7,050 bases of DNA from Patescibacteria group bacterium (GTDB lineage Bacteria; Patescibacteriota; Gracilibacteria; UM-FILTER-43-11), in contig JAHIYT010000020.1 of the NCBI GenBank assembly GCA_018814945.1, positions 1-7,050 on the forward strand, in the 5' to 3' direction. The notes under the pieces are model-generated. The model did no database searches. It was not told the origin of the DNA and saw only the letters and a list, made by a program, of their open reading frames with translations. Positions 1 through 6,532 of the stretch are shown here, piece after piece. Positions within the stretch are counted from its first letter, which is position 1; every line of letters starts with the position of its first letter. The position numbers and the translations under genes are program-made.

Positions 1-363
1 ACGCCCCAAAGTTATATGTGTTCTAAAAGGATGGTCAGCTTTATATCCCAAATCTCCCATGAATTGCCGGATATTAGATGCCAGAGTTGTGAGTTGTGGA
101 TTTTCTTTACATTCAATCCAAATACCTCTGGGGTTATTTGGATTTCCAAATGGAACAGCATCTCCCATCTGAATTTCAAATGGTTCAAATCTGATTTTAT
201 TTAATTTTTCTATAATTTTTTCTTCTGATTCTATGTCATCACCTAAAAATTGAATTGTTATATGAAATTCATTCGTATTTTTCATTTCAGGAAACTGACT
301 TTGCAATTGTTTGCAATGCCTATGAAGTTCTCCGGGTACATTAATTGAAATGAATAGTCTCAT
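1..363 (-). CDS. thpR: RNA 2',3'-cyclic phosphodiesterase (2H phosphoesterase, ThpR/LigT family), C-terminus cut by window edge
   Basis: This is an open frame of 121 codons from an ATG at 363-361 that runs off the left edge without a stop. Both signature HxTx motifs of the 2H phosphoesterase superfamily are present: HITI at residues 34-37 (context FHITIQFLGD) and HITL at residues 116-119 (context RTHITLGR). Their ~80-residue spacing and the opening MRLFISINVP are typical of ThpR/LigT, known for hydrolysing RNA 2',3'-cyclic phosphates to 2'-phosphates and, in some members, for reversible 2'-5' RNA ligation. Family members are usually ~175-190 residues, so roughly the last third is missing here. 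No Shine-Dalgarno sequence precedes the start. A TATATT hexamer (370-375) lies 6 nt upstream, which would fit a leaderless transcript, but its -35 region is poor. The gene lies 102 bp downstream of the VirB4-type gene on the same strand; I see no functional link. Confidence 0.9.
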   Translation of the reverse strand, partial: MRLFISINVPGELHRHCKQLQSQFPEMKNTNEFHITIQFLGDDIESEEKIIEKLNKIRFEPFEIQMGDAVPFGNPNNPRGIWIECKENPQLTTLASNIRQFMGDLGYKADHPFRTHITLGR

Positions 364-412
364 GACTAAAATATATCATATCTTTTTTATCAATTAAAAA
401 TTATGAATGCAA

Positions 413-456
413 AATTACGTATTTAATTTGTAATGCGTAATTAATAATTCGTAATT
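413..456. repeat. AATTACG direct and inverted repeat in AT-rich spacer
   Basis: The 102-bp spacer between the VirB4-type gene and thpR contains three copies of a 7-mer: CGTAATT at 436-442 and 450-456 (direct, 14 bp apart) and AATTACG at 413-419 (inverted). The inverted pair 413-419/436-442 can form a 7-bp, low-GC hairpin with a 16-nt loop. On the minus strand this is followed by a short T-rich stretch, so it could act as a weak terminator for the upstream gene. Simple AATTACG-type repeats are also common intergenic filler in AT-rich genomes. No other gene or RNA is visible in the spacer. Confidence 0.5.
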
Positions 457-465
457 ATTTTGTAT

Positions 466-2601
466 TTAAGCTCCAGCTTCTTCAGTTTCCCCAACTACTG
501 TCTCCTGAGCTGCCATTGTCGCTTCGTCCTCATCTTTCTTTTTCTGAGCTAATATTTCCTCAGGATTTGTTGTAATGATTTTATCTTCGTTGTAACTGGC
601 AATGATTTGGATTGCAACATGTTTAAGTCCCGCAAAGAACAATCCTTGCCCAACATTTGCATTCAAAAGTAAATATCTTTCCCCCTCAGTTAAATTGAAA
701 ATTTCTGTCAATTTTTCCATTGCAGTTGGAGATTGTTTTAATAGTAACTGCAGTGAAGAGTTTGTGATTATAGGCTTTCCGTAACTAGATTCAACGAAAT
801 CTTCCACATCTTGCGTAATTGTTGTGATTCCAAGATAATATTTACGAGCTCTTTTAACTAGTCCATATAAAAAGCGAGCACTGTCTTCGTATTGCATCAT
901 TGACCATGCCTCATCAATTATAAGCAATCTCTTTTTAAGAGATGAACGAACCGTATTCCAAATGTAATTAAGAATAATATACATAGCTATTGGACGAAGC
1001 TCATCCTCTAAATCTCTGATGCAGAAAACTACAAGTCCTGAAGTTAAATCTACGTTTGTTGGCTTGTTGAATATTCCTGAGAAAGTACCGACTGTGTATT
1101 TCTGAAGTCTTTGTGCTAGATTCTCAGCCCCCTTCATGTTGCTTAAAATGTCATACAAATCCTCCATTGTTGGAGGTTCTGAGCTTGCAGGATTTTGTGT
1201 ATTCATAGTAATACCTTTGAGTGCATAGGTATCTATTAATGCTTTGTCCATTAACCCCTCTTCCTCTGGAGATAATTTCCCCATCATCAAGTTTAAGAGT
1301 CCGTGAAGTGTGATTATATTTGACCTCAATAGTTCTCCCGGTTTTTCATCTTCTTCATCTATTGGAGCAGGAAGATCAAACGGATTAATTCTTTGATTTG
1401 AGTTTAGCGATACGCGCAAATAAGTTCCATTTACAGTATTTGCAAGTTCTTCGTACTCATTTTCAGGATCTATAATAATTACATCAGTTCCCATCATCAT
1501 TGAACGAAGTACTTCCAGTTTTACAGCATAAGATTTACCAGCACCGGATTTAGCAAATACTACGGAGTTTGCATTTTCTAAATTAAATCTATCGAAAATA
1601 ATCAAACTATCGTTATGGCGATTAATTCCATACAAGATTCCTTCGCTTGAAGTCAGATCAGATGAACTGAATGGGAATGTTGTAGACAGGGGATTGGTAT
1701 TCATGTTTCTAGTTACTTCAAGTTCATCTGTAGCTAGAGGCAGACTTGAATTGAATCCATGTTCCATTTGTAAGTCAGTACTTTTTGTAAGAATTAACTT
1801 ACCACCTAAAGCACTTTCCAGTTTTGTTTGAATTTTTCTAAGCTTTTCATCATCTTCTGCATAAATTGTGAAGTAAAGTGCATATTGAAAAAACTTTTCC
1901 TGACCTCTCTGAATATTACGTCTCAATTCTTCGGCGTCTTGCAATGCTGTTTCTAAAGCTGGGTCACTTACCATTCCTTTTTCTTGTTCAATTCTCATTG
2001 TGGATTGAATCTGTGCTACTTTGTTCTTCAGAAACTTCATTATCTTTGCACTGCTTGTTGGATAAATAAACATTGAAATATCCATACTTACGTCAAAGTT
2101 GATAACTGGTGAAAGCCAGTTAACTTCGATATAACGTGGGTAAGCATAAACAAAGAAGCTTTTAGCAGAAAGACCACTTACTTTCATCTTGTCATACATA
2201 TATTCCATTGATGATGGAGCGATCAAATCTTTAATTGTTGCCAAACCTTGGCGGTAGATCTTTTCAGCCTCTCTAATGTCTTGTGCCTCAGTTTTTTTAT
2301 CTACAGGCTTTTCTACAGCTGTTTCACTATCGGTTTTTGGCTTCTCAGTTTTTGGTGCTTTTGCCGGGAATAGTGTTGCCTTTAATTTTTGCAAGAATCC
2401 CATCTTTTTGGTCTCTTCTTTTGTTTTTTCATCAAAAACTACAGTCTTTTTCTCTCCTTCAGCCTTACTCTTTAAATGCTCAGGAATACCTGGTTTTGGT
2501 GGATTTTCCTCTGATTCTACTTGAACAGGAGGTTCTGCCACTGTAGCATTCTGATAGACAAATGGCTTAATGTTGCCGAAATTTCTATAATTTGATGTCA
2601 A
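466..2601 (-). CDS. virB4: VirB4/TraC-family type IV secretion-like ATPase
   Basis: This 711-codon protein has a VirB4/TraC-type P-loop ATPase core. Walker A is AKSGAGKS at residues 350-357 (A where the canonical first G would be), followed by a DPENEYEEL motif (378-386). Walker B is RLLIIDEAW (558-566, D563/E564), followed by the conserved RARK (584-587) and TTITQDVEDF (593-602) segments. Residues ~110-345 correspond to the N-terminal VirB4 domain. The first ~110 residues are Lys/Glu/Pro-rich and probably disordered, and the tail is acidic. VirB4 proteins are cytoplasmic, membrane-associated ATPases that energise type IV secretion or pilus assembly. No other secretion gene (VirB6, VirD4, relaxase, PrgI-like) is visible in this window, so the substrate is unknown. 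The start is uncertain: I use TTG at 2601 because the frame is open and coding-like from there, with an in-frame stop 7 codons upstream. ATG at 2403 (residue 67, MGFLQKLK) is the main alternative. The symbol denotes family, not orthology. Confidence 0.88.
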   Translation of the reverse strand: MTSNYRNFGNIKPFVYQNATVAEPPVQVESEENPPKPGIPEHLKSKAEGEKKTVVFDEKTKEETKKMGFLQKLKATLFPAKAPKTEKPKTDSETAVEKPVDKKTEAQDIREAEKIYRQGLATIKDLIAPSSMEYMYDKMKVSGLSAKSFFVYAYPRYIEVNWLSPVINFDVSMDISMFIYPTSSAKIMKFLKNKVAQIQSTMRIEQEKGMVSDPALETALQDAEELRRNIQRGQEKFFQYALYFTIYAEDDEKLRKIQTKLESALGGKLILTKSTDLQMEHGFNSSLPLATDELEVTRNMNTNPLSTTFPFSSSDLTSSEGILYGINRHNDSLIIFDRFNLENANSVVFAKSGAGKSYAVKLEVLRSMMMGTDVIIIDPENEYEELANTVNGTYLRVSLNSNQRINPFDLPAPIDEEDEKPGELLRSNIITLHGLLNLMMGKLSPEEEGLMDKALIDTYALKGITMNTQNPASSEPPTMEDLYDILSNMKGAENLAQRLQKYTVGTFSGIFNKPTNVDLTSGLVVFCIRDLEDELRPIAMYIILNYIWNTVRSSLKKRLLIIDEAWSMMQYEDSARFLYGLVKRARKYYLGITTITQDVEDFVESSYGKPIITNSSLQLLLKQSPTAMEKLTEIFNLTEGERYLLLNANVGQGLFFAGLKHVAIQIIASYNEDKIITTNPEEILAQKKKDEDEATMAAQETVVGETEEAGA

Positions 2602-2709
2602 TTTGTTTGTTTTTATTATTTATCTAACTCAGATGGTAAATGCTCTTCGAAGTAAAAATTTTCTTTATTTTATGCGCAAATTTTCACTTCTCAGTCCTTA
2701 TTTCATTAC

Positions 2710-2730
2710 GCCTTCGACCTATGCTCAGGC
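2710..2730. repeat. TTCGAC...GCTCAGG-type intergenic repeat fragment
   Basis: The 21-bp segment has GCCT/AGGC ends and the paired submotifs CCTTCGAC and GCTCAGG separated by four bases. Intergenic elements built on CTTCGAC-N-GCTCAGG recur in many unrelated bacterial genomes, and this looks like one degraded copy. It lies in the probable 5' leader of the VirB4-type gene. The only clean pairing is a 4-bp outer stem, so any RNA hairpin would be weak. Its repeat status is recognised from memory of the motif, because no second copy is in the window. Confidence 0.4.
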
Positions 2731-2765
2731 TAATTACATTCGGATCGCATTTATCGCATCTATAA

Positions 2766-2794
2766 ATTATACCAAAAAACCGCCTAAAAAGCAA
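2766..2794 (-). promoter_or_regulatory. Probable extended -10 promoter for the VirB4-type gene
   Basis: Read on the minus strand, a perfect TATAAT (2766-2771) is preceded by TGG, giving the TGnTATAAT extended -10 form. A partial -35, TTGCTT (2789-2794), sits at exactly 17 bp. Transcription would start near 2759, leaving a leader of about 155 nt before the TTG start at 2601. The leader contains no credible short gene. Two ATGCGAT copies (2744-2750 and 2753-2759) lie at the predicted start site. The weak -35 is offset by the extended -10. Confidence 0.6.
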
Positions 2795-2812
2795 GTCCTT
2801 AAGCCCAAAGGT

Positions 2813-2840
2813 CTGAGATCTGAGATCCGAGATCTGAGAT
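2813..2840. repeat. Four-copy heptanucleotide tandem repeat (CTGAGAT) abutting the mraY stop codon
   Basis: Four consecutive 7-bp units occur at 2813-2819, 2820-2826, 2827-2833 and 2834-2840. Units 1, 2 and 4 are CTGAGAT and unit 3 is CCGAGAT. The last base of the array is also the last base of the mraY stop codon, so the array begins exactly where coding ends. It resembles the short tandemly repeated heptamers found between genes in some bacteria and is a candidate variable-number locus. It does not form a recognisable terminator. Confidence 0.8.
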
Positions 2841-3892
2841 TAAAACCCATTCCCCATTCCTATAATCCCAATAATTAGTCCAACTACACCACACATGGCA
2901 CCGAGAATCCAAAATCTCATGGTAATTTTGCTTTCCCCCCAACCTTTTTTTTCAAAATGATGATGCAAAGGGGCCACCAGAAACACCTTCCTTTTAAAGA
3001 ATTTCTTGGAAACAAGCTGAATTATTACGGAAAGAGTTTCAATAATAAATGGAAGTCCAACAACTAACAATACGGCTAACGCATCAGTCATCATTGCCAT
3101 TACGCCAAGTGTGGCACCATATGCCAGAGCACCAGTATCCCCCATATAATATAGGGCGGGAGGTACATTATTCCATAAAAACGCCATTAAGGTTCCAATT
3201 AAGAGCCCGCAGAACGTAGCTAGCATAAACATGCCTTTTGCATAAGCAATTGCTCCAAATGCTGCAAATGCAAGAATTAATAAGCCACCAGCAAGCCCAT
3301 CTAATCCATCAGTAATATTTACGGCATTTGATGTTGAAACTATAACAAGGATAAATAGTGGTATATACCAAAGGCCGATATCAAAATCACCAAGACTAGG
3401 GATATGAATACTTGAAAATCCTAATTTATAGAAGAACCACCATGCTCCCAGAACAGCAAAAAGAGTTAGGAAAAGAAATTTAGGCCTAGCCTTTATCCCT
3501 TTTACTTTACCTATTCCTTTGATATTAAACCAATCATCTACCGCGCCCAATATTCCAACAGCAACTAGTGTAAAAAGAGGTAGATAAACTTCTCCACGTT
3601 GTAAAAGCGAGTGATCCATTACTCCAAGTAGAGCTAAAAGTCTTGAGAATAGAATAACCAGTACAACACCTCCCCACATTATTACTCCTCCCATTGTTGG
3701 TGTGCCACTCTTTTTTGCGTGAAGTTCGTTAAAAATAGAAGCTTTTTCCCCAGTCATTGTATCTTCTCTGATTTGTTTCCCTAATTTAAATCTCTTAACC
3801 ATTCTTAAGTAGACCGGAGTGAGGCCAAGTGTTGCTAAAAAGGCTAGACTAGACCAACCAAAAACCGATATTAAATGAGGAATATGCTCCAT
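2840..3892 (-). CDS. mraY: Phospho-N-acetylmuramoyl-pentapeptide-transferase
   Basis: MraY is an inner-membrane enzyme that transfers phospho-MurNAc-pentapeptide from its UDP carrier to undecaprenyl phosphate, forming lipid I for peptidoglycan synthesis. The 350-residue length is typical and there are about ten hydrophobic segments. Visible landmarks are SGTPTMGG (62-69), the Mg-binding aspartate pair in GAVDDW (D119, D120), NAVNITDGLDGLAGG (189-203), MGDTGALA (250-257, D252) and the MraY-specific LHHHFEKKGW (309-318). The HHH motif separates it from WecA/TagO relatives. The stretch before GTPTMGG (about residues 42-61) is longer than in E. coli MraY, a form I associate with CPR-type sequences (inference). 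The ATG at 3892 is the only sensible start and has no Shine-Dalgarno sequence. It lies 40 bp downstream of dnaB, with a hairpin between, and is probably co-transcribed. The usual mur/fts partners of the division-cell-wall cluster do not flank it. Confidence 0.97.
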   Translation of the reverse strand: MEHIPHLISVFGWSSLAFLATLGLTPVYLRMVKRFKLGKQIREDTMTGEKASIFNELHAKKSGTPTMGGVIMWGGVVLVILFSRLLALLGVMDHSLLQRGEVYLPLFTLVAVGILGAVDDWFNIKGIGKVKGIKARPKFLFLTLFAVLGAWWFFYKLGFSSIHIPSLGDFDIGLWYIPLFILVIVSTSNAVNITDGLDGLAGGLLILAFAAFGAIAYAKGMFMLATFCGLLIGTLMAFLWNNVPPALYYMGDTGALAYGATLGVMAMMTDALAVLLVVGLPFIIETLSVIIQLVSKKFFKRKVFLVAPLHHHFEKKGWGESKITMRFWILGAMCGVVGLIIGIIGMGNGF

Positions 3893-3906
3893 ATTTATTA
3901 TGTTTG

Positions 3907-3926
3907 GCGCGATTGTATAATCGCGC
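3907..3926. other. Perfect 8-bp-stem hairpin between dnaB and mraY
   Basis: GCGCGATT (3907-3914) and AATCGCGC (3919-3926) are perfect inverted repeats with a 4-nt loop, in an otherwise AT-rich 40-bp gap. The hairpin begins 6 nt after the dnaB stop and ends 14 nt before the mraY ATG. On the transcribed minus strand it is followed by an A-rich sequence rather than a T-run, so it is not a canonical intrinsic terminator. Possible roles are a 3'-end stabiliser for dnaB mRNA, an RNase processing site, or a structure affecting mraY translation initiation. Confidence 0.65.
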
Positions 3927-3932
3927 TTTCAG

Positions 3933-5297
3933 TTACTCAGCGTAAGAATGCGCACGATCTATATCATAGAACCGCATTTGGGTTTTGTCGAATTTTAATT
4001 CAGCCTTACCGACAGGTCCGTTTCTATGCTTTCTGATAAATACTTCCGTAACACCTTTTTCTTCTTCGGTTAAGTTTTCTTCGTAGTAATCCTTTCTGTA
4101 AAGCATCATTACAACGTCTGCATCTTGTTCTATAGAACCAGATTCACGTAGGTCAGACAGTTGTGGGATTTTAGGATTTCTCATTTCAACAGCACGAGAC
4201 AACTGTGAAATGGCAATTACCGGTACATGCAATTCTCTTCCAAGAGATTTAAGTGCACGTGAAATTTCTGATATTTCCTGTACGCGATTTCCGGCATATG
4301 CATTGTTACCAGTAGACATCAGCTGCAAATAGTCCACGATTATTATGTCCAAACCATGTTCCATTTGAAGCCTACGAGCTTTCGCACGTAATTCTGAAAT
4401 CGATGTGCCAACGGAATCGTCTATATAGATAGGAGCTTTATCAAGTATATCCATTACAGATCCCATATTCTGAAAGTCTTTTTCATCCAGTTGTCCATGT
4501 TGTAATTTCCATGAATCTACACCAAGAATCGAACAGAACATTCTATCAACCAACTGCTCTTTTGACATTTCTAAAGAGAAAACGCCTACAGTTTTCTTTT
4601 TACTGGATTCAATTGCAATTTTTTGAACTATTGAAAGAGCGAGAGCTGTTTTACCCATACTAGGGCGGGCGGCAATGATGACCAAATCAGCCGGTTGTAA
4701 GCCGGAAAGTATATTATCCAGAGATTTATATCCGGTAGGTATACCTTTGATTTTATCTTTATCCTCAGCTGTATGAAGTGTTGAGAATTCTTCGAATCTT
4801 TGATTTAAAATATCACGAATATGTACAAAACGGTCTTTTAAGAATGTTTGTGAAATGCTAAATACCTCTTTTTCAGCTTTTTCCAGTAGATTATCAATTT
4901 CACCTTCTTCACTGTAGCCACAGCCACTAATAACATTACCGGCCTTAATCATTTTTCTTAGCGTAGCTTTGTTTTTTACAATTTGCGCATACTTAAATAC
5001 ATGTGTAGCGGTAGGTACACTTGAAGTAAGTTCAGCTAAATAAGCTGGTCCGCCAACTGTATCTATCTGCTTTCTTTCCTCTAGCAAATTAGCTAATGTT
5101 AATAGATCGATGGGGTCATGCCTGTTGTACAAGTCAATCATGGCCTCATAAATCATTTTGTGCGTGTCATAATAAAAATCATCCGGATTAATAAGATCAA
5201 CAATCTTGATAATCGCATCTTTATCAATCAAAATTGACCCCAAAACAGATTGTTCCGCCTCCTTATTGTGTGGTGGTATTTTGCCGGTATCAGCCAT
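3933..5297 (-). CDS. dnaB: Replicative DNA helicase DnaB
   Basis: This is the hexameric 5'-3' helicase that unwinds DNA at the replication fork. The 454-residue length is standard. The N-terminal collar domain begins with PHNKEAEQSVLG (9-20) and extends to about residue 110. A linker follows, then the RecA-like C-terminal domain from about 180. Motifs seen are Walker A ARPSMGKT (210-217), the catalytic-glutamate motif FSLEMS (240-245, E243), Walker B IIIVDYLQLM (318-327, D322), AISQLSR (362-368), DLRESGSIEQDAD (382-394) and the arginine-finger region RKHRNGP (422-428). No intein or frameshift interrupts it. The ATG at 5297 gives the family-typical N-terminus and lacks a Shine-Dalgarno sequence. 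It is isolated from recA by a strong terminator, so it needs its own promoter, and it probably transcribes on into mraY. Confidence 0.97.
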   Translation of the reverse strand: MADTGKIPPHNKEAEQSVLGSILIDKDAIIKIVDLINPDDFYYDTHKMIYEAMIDLYNRHDPIDLLTLANLLEERKQIDTVGGPAYLAELTSSVPTATHVFKYAQIVKNKATLRKMIKAGNVISGCGYSEEGEIDNLLEKAEKEVFSISQTFLKDRFVHIRDILNQRFEEFSTLHTAEDKDKIKGIPTGYKSLDNILSGLQPADLVIIAARPSMGKTALALSIVQKIAIESSKKKTVGVFSLEMSKEQLVDRMFCSILGVDSWKLQHGQLDEKDFQNMGSVMDILDKAPIYIDDSVGTSISELRAKARRLQMEHGLDIIIVDYLQLMSTGNNAYAGNRVQEISEISRALKSLGRELHVPVIAISQLSRAVEMRNPKIPQLSDLRESGSIEQDADVVMMLYRKDYYEENLTEEEKGVTEVFIRKHRNGPVGKAELKFDKTQMRFYDIDRAHSYAE

Positions 5298-5313
5298 ATT
5301 TTGTGGACATTAA

Positions 5314-5343
5314 AAAATACAAAATGCAGAATCGGGAGCGCAA
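5314..5343 (-). promoter_or_regulatory. Weak candidate promoter for dnaB
   Basis: Because a terminator closes recA, dnaB should have its own promoter somewhere in 5298-5408. The best option near the start is TTGCGC (5338-5343), an 18-bp spacer and TATTTT (5314-5319), giving a leader of about 10 nt. A second option is TTGCGT (5395-5400), 17 bp, TAAACT (5372-5377). Both match the consensus poorly and I cannot choose between them. Two CAAAATG copies (5320-5326 and 5341-5347) lie 21 bp apart, overlapping this region. Confidence 0.25.
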
Positions 5344-5408
5344 AATGTTTTTATTTTTGTTTTGGGGTTTCAGTTTATCGATTTTAATGACAGGACGCAA
5401 GGTTATAT

Positions 5409-5446
5409 AAAAAGAAGGCGAAGATATATATCATCGCCTTCTTTTT
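5409..5446 (-). terminator. Intrinsic terminator of recA
   Basis: A 13-bp perfect stem (5409-5421 with 5434-5446) carries a GAAGGCGA-type GC core. A single A/A mismatch (A5422 and A5433) separates it from an inner self-complementary GATATATATC. On the minus strand it begins 12 nt after the recA stop and its 3' arm ends in TTTTT, the classic rho-independent form. Because the other arm starts with AAAAA, the same structure would work in the opposite direction. It separates the recA transcript from dnaB. Confidence 0.9.
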
Positions 5447-5458
5447 GGCTTATTAATA

Positions 5459-6499
5459 TTATTTTTCCACTTTTTCAGCCTTCTCCACTTTTTCCACTTT
5501 CTTAATTTCTCCAATTGTTAGTTTTTTGTGAATTTCAGTATAAATAGTTTTATCTTCACTTAGGAATTTTTTTGCGTTTTCTCTACCCTGTCCGATTTTA
5601 ATATTGCTATAGGTATAAAATGCTCCTGATTTGTTAACTAGATTATGCTGGACAGCAGTATCTAACAAATCTCCGGCTTTACTAATTCCTTCATTGAACA
5701 TAATGTCGAATTCAGCTTGTTTAAAAGGTGGAGCTACTTTGTTTTTAACAACTTTTACCCTAACTTTACGGCCTGTAATTTCTTTGCCTTCTTCTGCCGT
5801 TCCACTAATTTTGTCTATTGTACGAATGTCTAATCTTACGGATGAATAGAATTTAAGAGCATTGCCACCGGTTGTAGTTTCTGGGTTGCCAAACATAACT
5901 CCAATCTTCATACGTAGTTGATTCAAGAAGATTACAGTTGTGCCGGTCTTTGAAATGATTGAAGTGAGCTTTCTGAGAGCCTGACTCATTAGGCGAGCCT
6001 GAAGGCCCATGTGCGAATCACCCATCATACCTTCAATTTCTGCCTTTGGTGTTAATGCGGCGACAGAGTCAATTACAATCACATCAATTCCGCCAGATCT
6101 TGTAAGTGTTTCCACAATTTCAAGCGCTTGTTCACCATTATCTGGTTGAGAAATAAGTAGGTCTTCTGTATTTACGCCAATTCTTTTTGCATATTCAGGG
6201 TCTAAAGCATGCTCTGCATCAATGAATGCAGCTGTGCCTCCGGTTTTTTGCGATTCTGCAATAATATGAAGTGCAAGTGTGGTTTTACCAGAAGATTCAG
6301 GACCGTAGATTTCTATAACTCGTCCTTTTGGTATGCCACCGCCAAGAGCTCTATCGAGTGAAATGGAACTTGTAGAAATAGTTTCCACTTTTACTTTGCT
6401 TTGCTCACCAAGTTTCATAATAGTACCTTGGCCAAAATTTTTCTCTATTTGAGCTAATGCATTTTTAATTGCATCTGTTTTTTTATTGTCTTCTTTCAT
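5459..6499 (-). CDS. recA: Recombinase RecA
   Basis: RecA forms ATP-dependent filaments on single-stranded DNA, carries out strand exchange in recombinational repair, and stimulates LexA self-cleavage where LexA exists. The 346-residue length is typical. Seen here: Walker A GPESSGKT (66-73), catalytic glutamate E96 in DAEHALD, Walker B VIVIDS (140-145, D144), loop L1 around [16 protein letters not shown] (154-169) and loop L2 from Q194 through [17 protein letters not shown] (202-218). These fall at or near E. coli numbering, so the core appears fully functional. The C-terminal domain (about 270-330) is present, but the usual acidic tail is replaced by an alternating [13 protein letters not shown] end. 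There is no intein. The ATG at 6499 has no Shine-Dalgarno sequence. The gene has its own promoter with an apparent LexA operator and its own terminator, so it is probably monocistronic and damage-inducible (inference). Confidence 0.98.
   Translation of the reverse strand: MKEDNKKTDAIKNALAQIEKNFGQGTIMKLGEQSKVKVETISTSSISLDRALGGGIPKGRVIEIYGPESSGKTTLALHIIAESQKTGGTAAFIDAEHALDPEYAKRIGVNTEDLLISQPDNGEQALEIVETLTRSGGIDVIVIDSVAALTPKAEIEGMMGDSHMGLQARLMSQALRKLTSIISKTGTTVIFLNQLRMKIGVMFGNPETTTGGNALKFYSSVRLDIRTIDKISGTAEEGKEITGRKVRVKVVKNKVAPPFKQAEFDIMFNEGISKAGDLLDTAVQHNLVNKSGAFYTYSNIKIGQGRENAKKFLSEDKTIYTEIHKKLTIGEIKKVEKVEKAEKVEK
5465..5500 (-). repeat. Four-unit 9-bp coding repeat at the recA 3' end
   Basis: The last codons of recA are four tandem 9-bp units encoding KVE, KVE, KAE and KVE (residues 334-345), followed by a terminal K and the stop. 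Units are mostly AAA GTG GAA with synonymous or single-codon drift, which suggests expansion by slippage. The product is a mixed-charge, probably helical or disordered extension instead of the net-negative tail of many RecA proteins. Confidence 0.85.
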
Positions 6500-6532
6500 C
6501 GTTTTTATAATTAATTGTTAATTAGTAACTGG

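Noticed and set aside
16..204. Plus-strand open frame at the left edge
   Set aside because: It is antisense to the thpR frame, which carries both HxTx motifs.
413..456. CRISPR-like or attachment-site repeats
   Set aside because: Units are only 7 bp, irregularly oriented, and without spacers or an adjacent integrase or cas gene.
2276..2546. Two overlapping plus-strand frames encoding hydrophobic peptides
   Set aside because: They are antisense reflections of the Lys/Glu-rich N-terminus of the VirB4-type gene, where lysine and glutamate codons read as Phe/Leu/Ser on the other strand.
2596..2601. TTGACA at the VirB4 TTG start looks like a -35 box
   Set aside because: No acceptable -10 hexamer occurs 16-18 bp downstream on the minus strand, and it lies in the coding frame.
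2791..2840. Possible mraY terminator in the sequence after its stop
   Set aside because: Only a 4-bp CCTT/AAGG stem can be drawn and the T-run is displaced from it, so it does not meet the form of an intrinsic terminator.
2603..2878. Plus-strand open frame of 91 codons across the mraY-virB4 gap
   Set aside because: It crosses the heptamer repeat and the mraY 3' end, has low-complexity composition, and shows no recognisable domain or ribosome-binding site.
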